DNA of 10,263 bases from Oscillospiraceae bacterium (lineage in GTDB: Bacteria > Bacillota > Clostridia > Oscillospirales > Ruminococcaceae). Positions 1 to 6,119 of the stretch are shown here, piece by piece. Each line of letters starts with the position of its first letter. The first letter of the stretch is position 1. The stretch spans positions 1-10,263 of the forward strand of contig CAAGDT010000169.1 in the NCBI GenBank assembly GCA_900768675.1, given 5' to 3'. The notes under the pieces were generated by a model that was not told where the DNA came from, made no database searches, and saw only the letters and a program-made list of their open reading frames with translations. A program made the translations under genes and the position numbers.

Positions 1-164
1 ATACCGCATAATTATTGCCGTGCGATTGCGCCGTCAGATTTTTCGTCAGATTGTATAGAAATTCCGCAGGCATACTGACGTATGTCAAGGAATTTCTGTG
101 CAAGATGACGGAAAATATGCAAGCAAGCGGGCGGTAAAGGCTTTAGCCGGTAATTGTGCGGTGT
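1..164. repeat. large imperfect inverted repeat, possibly truncated at the left edge
   Basis: The arms pair over the whole region. Bases 1-14 pair with 151-164, with both mismatches being G-U compatible. Bases 41-56 pair imperfectly with 98-115, and 57-65 (AGAAATTCC) pair perfectly with 89-97 (GGAATTTCT). An inner stem, CATAC (71-75) with GTATG (80-84), closes a four-base loop. A direct repeat CGTCAGATT occurs at 32-40 and 44-52. No reading frame with a ribosome site was seen inside. The size and symmetry suit either a non-autonomous palindromic repeat element or a structured untranslated RNA. The left end of the arm coincides with the window edge, so the true boundary is unknown. Confidence 0.6.
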
Positions 165-229
165 TGCCTAAATTATTTTTTGCTAAGATTTAATGTCATT
201 TTCGCAGAATTAACACTTTCACGTTGTAG

Positions 230-235
230 TATAAT
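230..235 (+). promoter_or_regulatory. -10 box (TATAAT) of the J-protein operon
   Basis: A perfect TATAAT lies 35 bases before the ATG at 271, giving an expected 5' leader of about 30 bases. No good -35 hexamer sits 16-18 bases upstream (the sequence there is near GAATTA), so the promoter may need an activator or be weak. An inverted repeat CTTTCACG (216-223) / CGTGAAAG (255-262) brackets the box. No CIRCE element and no CtsR-type tandem heptamer is visible, although the gene encodes a J-protein. Confidence 0.45.
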
Positions 236-270
236 ATTGTAAAAAGGCATACAGCGTGAAAGGAAAGACT

Positions 271-780
271 ATGAACGACCCTTATGCGGTTCTCGGAGTA
301 TCAAAAAACGCTACGGAAGCGGAAATTACAAAGGCTTACCGTGCTCTTGCAAGAAAATATCATCCCGACTTAAACCCTGGCGACAAAACTGCCGAGGCAA
401 AAATGAAGGAAATAAACGCCGCCTACGAGCAGATAAAGAATATGCAGGCAAATGGCGAAAGCTATTCTGCAAACACCGGCGCAAGCACACAAAGAGCCTC
501 CGAGCCATTCGGAAGCGGCGGCTATGATTTCAGGCGCACCTATTACTACTACGATTTTTCCGACCCCGAGGAAGAAAACCGCAGGCGCAGGCAGACCTTC
601 AGAGTCTTCAATCCTTTCAGAATTTTCTTCAGAATTACTTTATTCATACTGATAATACGGCTTATTTCCTCACTGATTTTCGGCGGTATTGCTGGCCTTT
701 TCGGCGGCTACCGCAGCAGGAATTACGAGGACAGCCGACCACCGTACAGCTACAGCACCGAGGAGGGACAGAACGCATGA
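271..780 (+). CDS. membrane-anchored J-domain (DnaJ-like, type III) co-chaperone
   Basis: A 169-residue protein with an N-terminal J-domain at about residues 3-58, including the essential HPD motif at 31-33 that stimulates Hsp70 (DnaK) ATPase activity. It lacks the Gly/Phe, zinc-finger and client-binding domains of true DnaJ, so it is a type III J-protein, much shorter than the roughly 375 residues of DnaJ. Residues 60-100 are a Gly/Ser/Tyr-rich linker (YYYY at 91-94), followed by RRRR at 104-107 and a hydrophobic stretch at about 118-146 that should anchor it in the membrane with the J-domain in the cytoplasm. The start was set at ATG 271, which has AGGAAAG 4-5 bases upstream; an in-frame GTG at 256 would place that ribosome site inside the gene. 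It is first in an operon with two small genes and probably recruits DnaK to the membrane; its client is unknown. Confidence 0.85.
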   Translation: MNDPYAVLGVSKNATEAEITKAYRALARKYHPDLNPGDKTAEAKMKEINAAYEQIKNMQANGESYSANTGASTQRASEPFGSGGYDFRRTYYYYDFSDPEEENRRRRQTFRVFNPFRIFFRITLFILIIRLISSLIFGGIAGLFGGYRSRNYEDSRPPYSYSTEEGQNA

Positions 781-929
781 AAATACGCTATTTACAGAAA
801 TTCAGAAGAATGATGAGCATAATTTACCTTTATGCCGCAAGGCTTATTACGCCCTCGCCTACCAAGAGGATAAGCACACAAAGGCGCAAGGAGCTGCCGA
901 TGAAGGATAAGCCCGGGATTATCAGATAA
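777..929 (+). CDS. small, very basic 50-residue protein, translationally coupled
   Basis: An ATG at 777 overlaps the TGA of the J-protein gene as ATGA and is preceded by AGGAGGG (761-767) nine bases away, the strongest ribosome site in this operon. The frame stays open for 50 codons to TAA at 927-929. The product begins MKIRYLQKFRRMM and has 14 Lys/Arg against 2 acidic residues (net about +12). A moderately hydrophobic segment at about 12-24 is flanked by basic clusters, which suggests a membrane- or nucleic-acid-associated peptide. I do not recognise a family. The coupling, the ribosome site and the 38-base gap to the next gene all support real translation. The main alternative is a leader that merely couples ribosomes to downstream mRNA. 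Function unknown. Confidence 0.6.
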   Translation: MKIRYLQKFRRMMSIIYLYAARLITPSPTKRISTQRRKELPMKDKPGIIR

Positions 930-967
930 TGCTTACAGATATATAAGAACAGAAGGAAGGTTGTTTT

Positions 968-1369
968 ATGAAATTCAGAGAAAAGGCTGCCGCATTTATG
1001 AACGGAAGATACGGTCCCGACCAGCTGTTTACAGCCCTTACTTGGCTTTGCATGCTGCTTATTACGGTAAATATCTTTGTCCGCTCACCGCTGCTGTGGA
1101 TACTTGAAGCGGCTGTTCTGATTCTTTCAATGTACCGCTGCTTTTCAAGAAATTACACAAAGCGCAGAGAGGAAAATGCAAAATATCTTACCCTTATCGG
1201 CAAAATCAAAAGCTTCTTCTCTCTCAGAAAAAGAATGTTTGCGGAGCGTAAAACCCACGCTTACCGCAAATGCCCTTCCTGCAAGAAAATATTAAGACTT
1301 CCCAAAAAGAAGGGCAGTCATACCGTTTGTTGTCCTTGTTGTAAAACGGATTTTAACTGCAAAATATAA
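968..1369 (+). CDS. small membrane protein with two helices and a C-terminal zinc ribbon
   Basis: This 133-residue protein has two closely spaced hydrophobic segments at about residues 20-38 and 41-57, a basic stretch (60-98), and a C-terminal ribbon. The ribbon is formed by C102-P-S-C105 and C122-P-C-C125, separated by a LR.PKKKG linker; C121 and C131 are extra. The linker-plus-CPxC arrangement resembles small zinc-ribbon proteins common in Clostridia, where the ribbon is cytoplasmic. The start at ATG 968 has AAGGAAGG seven bases upstream. It is the last gene of the J-protein operon and is followed directly by a strong terminator. A role as the membrane partner of the J-protein is inferred only from position; no enzymatic motif is present. 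Confidence 0.75.
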   Translation: MKFREKAAAFMNGRYGPDQLFTALTWLCMLLITVNIFVRSPLLWILEAAVLILSMYRCFSRNYTKRREENAKYLTLIGKIKSFFSLRKRMFAERKTHAYRKCPSCKKILRLPKKKGSHTVCCPCCKTDFNCKI

Positions 1370-1373
1370 ACTT

Positions 1374-1410
1374 AGCGCCCCGCTTATTGAACAAGCGGGG
1401 CGCTTATTTT
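1374..1410 (+). terminator. rho-independent terminator between convergent operons
   Basis: A perfect 12-base-pair stem, AGCGCCCCGCTT (1374-1385) with AAGCGGGGCGCT (1393-1404), has a seven-base loop and is followed by TATTTT on the plus strand. It lies 4 bases after the stop of the zinc-ribbon gene and 1-2 bases beyond the stop of the convergent minus-strand gene. On the minus strand the stem is followed by a looser AAGTTTATATTTT run, so it probably ends both transcripts, more efficiently the plus one. Confidence 0.9.
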
Positions 1411-1411
1411 A

Positions 1412-4147
1412 TCAGAACAGTTCCAAAGCGTTAATATATTCGCCGTTTTCCTTTGCCGCAAAGCCAAGACAAGGTCCGGTTGCCCAACCTGTTTTGCCGA
1501 CGTAAGCGATAACCTGTCCCTTTTCCACCCTATCTCCTTCGGAAACGGTTATATCTCCGCAGTGAAAATATGTGGTTTCAAGACCGTTATCATGGTCGAT
1601 TACAATGTACCTGCCCAAGTCACGGCTCTGTTCATACTCGGTTACAACAGTCTTTACCGTTCCGGAAGCAACTGCATACACATTCGTTCCCTCGCAGTTT
1701 TCCCAGCCAAAGGTAACGTGTGCAAAGTCAACCGCTGAAACTGAGCCTTCATCAGCCTTTGTAGGATAGGTGACTCTCGGAATATCAACAGGATAGCAGT
1801 ATTCGCCGCTTGGTGTTTCGGGAAGCGTGTAGGCTTCATAGGCTTCAAAGTCGCCCTTCGTTTCATCTGTAGCCGTGCTGTCCTCGTTCTGCACCTCAAT
1901 ATCCGATACTTTTCCCTCAAGGCTTATCTTTTCCATTGTAGTTTCGGTGCTGAAATATACAGTTCTCTCGTCGTCGATATAAAGCGAATTTATCTTAGGC
2001 TCAACGTCAAGCTTTTTAACCTCTACTCCTGCCCTGTTCAGAATCCTTATAGTATCCTTTTGTGCATTATGCGTAACCGCCGCAATATAATTTCCGTCGG
2101 GAGAAATTGTTGTATAGGGCGCTTCGTAGACGGAGATAAAATCGAGAGTTTCGATATTGCCCTTAAGGTCCATTACTGCCGCACCCGGTCCCATATAGGA
2201 AGGCGTAAGCAGGAAGCCACCGTTAAAGGGAGTTATCCTGCCGGTAAGAAAATCATTGTAGATTACCTCGCCTGTTGCTATGTCGGCAACGCCTGTAATC
2301 TTAGTATCTGAGGCAGTATTCTTTCCGTAAAAGGCAATAGCCGAGCCATCGGCGGAAAAAACCAGATTGCTGTCAACGTCTATACCGCTTTCAATACCTA
2401 TGCGGGCATATTCAAAAACTCCGTTATCTATTGAACATACGACTATATCATCGTGGGAGTTATCATCAGTAGAATGGAAATACTCCAGTCCTGCCACAAG
2501 CTTTCCGTCGGGTGATATTGCACATATTGATTTGATTTCACTATCGCTGCATTTATACAGCAACTCAAAGTCACGGTTATAAACGCAAAAAAGCTCATTC
2601 TGAGTTCCCATATACCCTGCGACTGCTACCCCGTTATCAAACATAACAACAGCACTGTTATCGGACAGCTCCAGCTTCTTATCATCATCACCATACAAGT
2701 GTTTGCCGATTATCGAATAAACCTCGCCGTCGGAATTAATTCCTGCCCATTGACCGGTTGTAAAGCGCTCAGAGCGGTACTGAACGGGACTGTTGCCTGT
2801 TCTTACAGAGTTTTCGTAATCGGAATCCGACATTTTGTCAAGAGTAAATGCATTTGTAAATGCGGTATTGCTTACCTTGTCAAAGCAGGTGTAGAAAACA
2901 CGACCGCTGTTGGTTATATGGGTTTCTACAGCAATTGCATTGTTGACTTCCACAACTCGTATAAGGCTCATATCCTCCGAATTGTAAACGCTTATTACCG
3001 AATTGTCATAAGTATTATCAGCGCTGTTATAAATCTCTTCGTTAAGAAGAATATACTTTCCGTCGGGAGAACAGGTTGCTCCGCAGCTCGGGACTGTATC
3101 GGGAAGCGTTATAGAATATAGGTTTCCGTCTTTATCTATAATTGTAGCTTCCGACTTATCGGTATTGATACAAATTATTCCTTCACCAAAATCGCAGCAG
3201 ACTGCCAGTAAAATATCAAGCGGCTTGAAATCTCCTGTATTTATTAAATCGCATAAGACAGCGCTGTCATTTCCGCAGGAGAGAATAAGCTTTCCTTCCG
3301 AGGACACAAAGCTTATTCTGTTATAATAGCCGACTTCGGCAAGATAGCTTTCTGTAAGTCCGACAGCTGTTATTTTTTCTCCGCTCTGACCGTCAAAAAG
3401 CGTAATCAGACGTTCATTTTCGGTAGTGCCATACACCGTTGTTACAGCTGCATATTTCCCGTTACGGCTAAGCTTTATCATTTCGGGATTGCTGCACTCG
3501 ATTACAAACTCCCGCACCTTCTTGAAGCTATCGGCGCTGTATATCCGTACAACAAGCCCGCTTTCGGTTCTTTCGGCGAAGTACAAGCCTTCGTCAACAA
3601 CTCCCACAAAATCCTGATTTAAAAAGCCGTATTCGGTTGTAATATCAACAAAATAATCGAAGTCTGCAAGGGCTGTAATTGCGCCGTTTCCCGAATAGGC
3701 AAGGATTTTTTTCTGGGTATTGTCAAAGGCGTAAACATTCCCGCTTTTGTCCTCCCCAAGCCAGCTTGCTCTGAAATTGTCCGGCTCGTCTATCCATTCT
3801 GGATTTTCGGTAAGTATTGCTGTTGTTACAACAGAAGGCTCCCAAGGCTCGGAGGTTGATACTGCCCCGGGGTTATCCGGCGGCAGAGTTATTTCAATGC
3901 CGTTTACAACACTGTTATAGTTAGCCGCAATTCCGCCTACCGTTATAAGTGCAGCTGCGGCTGCGGCTGCGCCGGTAATGCCCCATAAAAGACCATTTTT
4001 ACTCTTCTTTCCTTCCCTTTTTACGGTTATGAACTCCGCCTTCTGGACATTATCGCTTTTCCCGTAAAGCCGAAGAGTCGATTCTTCAATCAGCTTTTCG
4101 TCAATTCCGCTGAGTGCCTCCTCCAGCGGATTTTTCCTTTCATTCAT
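1412..4147 (-). CDS. anti-sigma-like single-pass membrane protein with beta-propeller-like repeats and a degenerate M23 (LytM) domain
   Basis: A 911-residue protein. Residues 1-50 are a charged cytoplasmic tail, 52-74 a Gly/Ala-rich membrane helix, about 115-755 an extracellular region, and about 800-911 an M23/LytM fold. The middle region carries repeated blade-like motifs: SPDGKYILL (360-368), SPDGKLVAG (545-553), SADGSAIAF (598-606) and SPDGNYIAA (682-690), typical of WD40-like/PD40 propellers. The M23 fold keeps features such as G.V.AV.SGTVK and GD.V.KGQVIAYVGKTG. However, the usual HxxxD ends in Gly (H810...G814) and the usual HLH is C893-L-G895; only the Y.H histidine H862 remains. It is therefore probably a non-catalytic binding domain. 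The ATG overlaps the sigma-factor TGA by four bases, with AGGGGAG upstream. This layout makes it the likely anti-sigma regulator, sensing an envelope signal; that role is inferred. Confidence 0.8.
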   Translation of the reverse strand: MNERKNPLEEALSGIDEKLIEESTLRLYGKSDNVQKAEFITVKREGKKSKNGLLWGITGAAAAAAALITVGGIAANYNSVVNGIEITLPPDNPGAVSTSEPWEPSVVTTAILTENPEWIDEPDNFRASWLGEDKSGNVYAFDNTQKKILAYSGNGAITALADFDYFVDITTEYGFLNQDFVGVVDEGLYFAERTESGLVVRIYSADSFKKVREFVIECSNPEMIKLSRNGKYAAVTTVYGTTENERLITLFDGQSGEKITAVGLTESYLAEVGYYNRISFVSSEGKLILSCGNDSAVLCDLINTGDFKPLDILLAVCCDFGEGIICINTDKSEATIIDKDGNLYSITLPDTVPSCGATCSPDGKYILLNEEIYNSADNTYDNSVISVYNSEDMSLIRVVEVNNAIAVETHITNSGRVFYTCFDKVSNTAFTNAFTLDKMSDSDYENSVRTGNSPVQYRSERFTTGQWAGINSDGEVYSIIGKHLYGDDDKKLELSDNSAVVMFDNGVAVAGYMGTQNELFCVYNRDFELLYKCSDSEIKSICAISPDGKLVAGLEYFHSTDDNSHDDIVVCSIDNGVFEYARIGIESGIDVDSNLVFSADGSAIAFYGKNTASDTKITGVADIATGEVIYNDFLTGRITPFNGGFLLTPSYMGPGAAVMDLKGNIETLDFISVYEAPYTTISPDGNYIAAVTHNAQKDTIRILNRAGVEVKKLDVEPKINSLYIDDERTVYFSTETTMEKISLEGKVSDIEVQNEDSTATDETKGDFEAYEAYTLPETPSGEYCYPVDIPRVTYPTKADEGSVSAVDFAHVTFGWENCEGTNVYAVASGTVKTVVTEYEQSRDLGRYIVIDHDNGLETTYFHCGDITVSEGDRVEKGQVIAYVGKTGWATGPCLGFAAKENGEYINALELF

Positions 4148-4683
4148 AGATTTACTCCCCTTTCCGTGAGATAGGTTTTAAGCTGTCCCCTGATACGGTA
4201 CAGCCTCGCCCTTACCGCCTCGCCGCTTAGCCCTGTTCTTTCTGCGATTTCGCCGCAGCCCATACCGTAGTAGTAGCGGGCTATGAACAAATCCCTGTTT
4301 TTACTGCCGATTTCCTTTAAAAAGCCGTTTATGTGTGCAGTAAGGCTTTCTGCCTCGATACCGCTTTCTACGCTGCTTTTGTCGGAGATTATCTCGGAAA
4401 GCTCGTCAAAGCTTTCGGTATGTATTTCCCTTCGCTTACAGGCATCAAAAGCGGTATTTCTTACAGCTGCGCAGAGATAGCCGCAGAGGGAGGCGGGATT
4501 TTTGGGCGGTATTGCATTCCATAGCTTATAATATGCCGTGTTCACGCACTCCTCGGCGTCCTCCTCGCTTCCTAAAATCTCCCGGGCAATTTTCCTGCAT
4601 AATCTGCCGTACTTGCCCTCTATTTCCGAAAGCGCTTCCTCCGAGCGGCTGTTGAACAATTCTAAGATTTTGGAATCATTCAC
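4144..4683 (-). CDS. ECF-type RNA polymerase sigma factor
   Basis: A 179-residue sigma-70 family protein containing only regions 2 and 4, as in extracytoplasmic-function sigma factors. Region 2 spans about residues 20-88 and includes the -10-recognition segment DAEECVN...YYKLWNAIPP (42-60). Region 4 spans about 113-170, with a helix-turn-helix G144EIAERTGLSGEAVRARL and the basic recognition helix that reads the -35 element. Translation starts at GTG 4683, chosen because AAAGGAGGGG (4691-4700) lies seven bases upstream; the nearby ATG at 4679 is out of frame. It is the first gene of a two-gene operon and overlaps its partner by four bases, the classic arrangement of an ECF factor with its anti-sigma. 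It probably drives its own operon and a small envelope regulon. Confidence 0.92.
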   Translation of the reverse strand: MNDSKILELFNSRSEEALSEIEGKYGRLCRKIAREILGSEEDAEECVNTAYYKLWNAIPPKNPASLCGYLCAAVRNTAFDACKRREIHTESFDELSEIISDKSSVESGIEAESLTAHINGFLKEIGSKNRDLFIARYYYGMGCGEIAERTGLSGEAVRARLYRIRGQLKTYLTERGVNL

Positions 4684-4690
4684 TTTAAAT

Positions 4691-4700
4691 CCCCTCCTTT
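4691..4700 (-). promoter_or_regulatory. ribosome-binding site deciding a GTG start
   Basis: On the minus strand AAAGGAGGGG sits seven bases before GTG 4683. It matches the 16S anti-Shine-Dalgarno almost perfectly and settles the non-ATG start of the sigma-factor gene. Confidence 0.8.
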
Positions 4701-4708
4701 CACCTCAT

Positions 4709-4735
4709 ATAACGACTTTTTTGCAGGGTTGTGAC
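4709..4735 (-). promoter_or_regulatory. candidate ECF-type (autoregulated) promoter of the sigma operon
   Basis: On the minus strand GTCACAACCC (4726-4735) is followed by CGTTAT (4709-4714), about 26 bases before the GTG start. AAC-containing -35 and CGT-containing -10 elements are the signature of ECF promoters. The spacing is a little shorter than the AAC-N16-CGT spacing of well-studied ECF promoters. No sigma-A type TTGACA/TATAAT pair was found in this gap, which favours the ECF reading. The call rests on motif resemblance only. Confidence 0.4.
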
Positions 4736-4751
4736 GTTTTTTCGGAAAGTT

Positions 4752-4792
4752 TTGCAAAAAATTTCTCCCGAAACGGAAAACCGCTTCGGGAG
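4752..4792 (-). terminator. rho-independent terminator of the degV/receiver/CheX operon
   Basis: Read on the minus strand, CTCCCGAA-G-CGG (4792-4781) pairs with CCG-T-TTCGGGAG (4776-4765) around a TTTT loop, with a single internal mismatch. The stem is followed by AAATTTTTTGC. It lies about 22 bases past the stop of the CheX-fusion gene and upstream of the sigma-factor promoter, so it insulates the two minus-strand units. Confidence 0.85.
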
Positions 4793-4814
4793 CTGTTGTT
4801 TCTATTTTAATGCA

Positions 4815-5687
4815 TTACTTGCCCCGTACAACAACAACGATATTGCCAAAGGAGAAGTTAAGCTCGATTGCAACGCCGCCTGCAAGAGCAATATCAGCGC
4901 CGTGTTCGGGAGTCTGGGGAGTAAGGTCAAGCTCGATATTCTTCTCGTTTGAGATATTTACGGAGAAAAGACCGTTCTGGAGGTTAAGGAACTCGCCAAC
5001 GCAGGCCTCCGCAAACTCATCGGGAGCGGTAACTTCTTCTCCTGCATAACGGGAAGCAAGACCGATAAACGCCTTTTCTTCGCCGCAGATTGCTGTATAA
5101 GCAGCAATTTCGCCCTTGATTTCCTGCGAAACCGCATAGGAAGGCTTAACGGAATCAAGCACAATCCGCTTACCGATAACGAAATCGTCGCCCACAAATC
5201 TGATAAGGTTCTTTACGAGAAGCAGGAGATATTCAACGTAAATATCCTTCTTATCGGAGTTTTCAAGACCAAGTACTGCAACAAAATCGGAAGCAAGCTT
5301 GCTGTCGTCGGTATTCTCGTCTGCAAAGGAAGCGCTTGCCTTGTAGCCGGAAAGAGCCTCCTCAAACTGCTTGTTTGTGAGATAGCCGAGGTCGATAAGA
5401 GTCTGTCCGAGAACGATATTTGCGGTTTTCTGACGGGCAAGAAGCTCGTCAACCTGCTCGGAGGTAAGAAATCCCATACCAACCGCAATATCGCCGATTC
5501 GCTTATCAACGCGGCGCTGTTCCTCGTGAACCTGCTCTACCTGCTCAGCAGTCATATAGCCTGCGTCAATTGCAAGGGCGCCAAGCTTCGCCCTTGTTCC
5601 GTTCTTTGCTTCGAGAGCAGCACGGAGCTGTTCGCCTGTGATAATGCCTTTATTTAAAAGATAATGTCCGAATAGCTGTGTAAACAT
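4815..5687 (-). CDS. MshEN-like tandem-repeat protein fused to a CheX-like phosphatase domain
   Basis: A 290-residue soluble protein. Residues 5-120 are four tandem units of exactly 29 residues. The key glycines are at 7/36/65/94 and 14/43/72/101, and each unit has the pattern LG..L...GY.T..Q, as in the MshEN/GspE-N domain that binds cyclic di-GMP in some proteins. Residues about 135-290 resemble CheX/CheC phosphatases. They contain YAVSQEIKGEIAAY (184-197) and the E232-x-x-N235-x-x-x-G239 motif, which in CheX supplies the Glu and Asn that attack phospho-CheY. No membrane segment or signal peptide is visible. It starts 10 bases after the receiver gene; its ribosome site GAGAGGT overlaps that gene's stop codon. 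The likely role is to dephosphorylate the adjacent receiver under control of the repeat domain. The phosphatase call is fairly sure; ligand binding is inferred. Confidence 0.75.
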   Translation of the reverse strand: MFTQLFGHYLLNKGIITGEQLRAALEAKNGTRAKLGALAIDAGYMTAEQVEQVHEEQRRVDKRIGDIAVGMGFLTSEQVDELLARQKTANIVLGQTLIDLGYLTNKQFEEALSGYKASASFADENTDDSKLASDFVAVLGLENSDKKDIYVEYLLLLVKNLIRFVGDDFVIGKRIVLDSVKPSYAVSQEIKGEIAAYTAICGEEKAFIGLASRYAGEEVTAPDEFAEACVGEFLNLQNGLFSVNISNEKNIELDLTPQTPEHGADIALAGGVAIELNFSFGNIVVVVRGK

Positions 5688-5697
5688 AATTTACCTC

Positions 5698-6078
5698 TCA
5701 ATTCTTTTCCTTAAGCACCTTGTTGATGATTTTTTCCGCTTCGTCAGCATTTACGGGCTTCTGCATAAACTCGTAAGCGCCAGCCTTTACAGCTGCGATT
5801 AGATTGCTCTGTGTTCCGATTGTGGAAACCATAACAACCTTTGCGTTCTTGTCGTATTCCTTGATGTCAACAAGAGCTTCAAGTCCTGTCTTTCCGGGCA
5901 TTACTATGTCCATAAAAACGATGTCGGGCTGGTTGGTCTTATAGGCTTCAACAGCCTCTTCGCCGTTGCTTGCATTGAAAATTGATGCTATGCCCAGCTT
6001 AGTCAGAATATCCGCAAGCTTTTTTCTGACAAGCATAGAATCGTCGCAGATTAATACTTTCATTTCAGAAATAGTCAT
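5698..6078 (-). CDS. stand-alone CheY-like response regulator receiver
   Basis: A 126-residue single receiver domain without an output domain. The phosphorylation site is complete: acidic pocket D12-D13, phospho-acceptor D57 in VFMDIVMPG, the switch residue S85/T86 in VVMVSTIG, and K107 in MQKPV. The length matches CheY (about 120-130). The start at ATG 6078 has AAAGGAAA about seven bases upstream; the internal ATG at 6063 does not. It lies 41 bases after degV with no terminator between, and 10 bases before the CheX-fusion gene, so all three are probably one transcript. No histidine kinase, receptor or motor gene is present in the window, so its kinase partner is unknown. It is probably a signalling shuttle controlled by the neighbouring phosphatase; a motility role is possible but not shown. 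Confidence 0.9.
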   Translation of the reverse strand: MTISEMKVLICDDSMLVRKKLADILTKLGIASIFNASNGEEAVEAYKTNQPDIVFMDIVMPGKTGLEALVDIKEYDKNAKVVMVSTIGTQSNLIAAVKAGAYEFMQKPVNADEAEKIINKVLKEKN

Positions 6079-6119
6079 TGTAAATTTCCTTTCTTTTTAT
6101 TTATTTCAGTAAGTCCTGC

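Noticed and set aside
256..270. Upstream GTG start for the J-protein
   Set aside because: The best ribosome site (AGGAAAG, 260-266) lies downstream of this GTG and fits ATG 271; the J-domain begins right after ATG 271.
1..270. CIRCE, CtsR operator or T-box/riboswitch ahead of the J-protein gene
   Set aside because: No matching consensus or specific T-box/riboswitch core was seen; the palindrome does not fit those architectures.
689..910. 73-residue plus-strand frame overlapping the J-protein and the 50-residue gene
   Set aside because: Overlaps two better supported frames, has no ribosome site, and has biased low-complexity composition.
1412..1750. Active M23 peptidoglycan endopeptidase
   Set aside because: The Asp of HxxxD and both histidines of the HxH motif are replaced; activity is unlikely.
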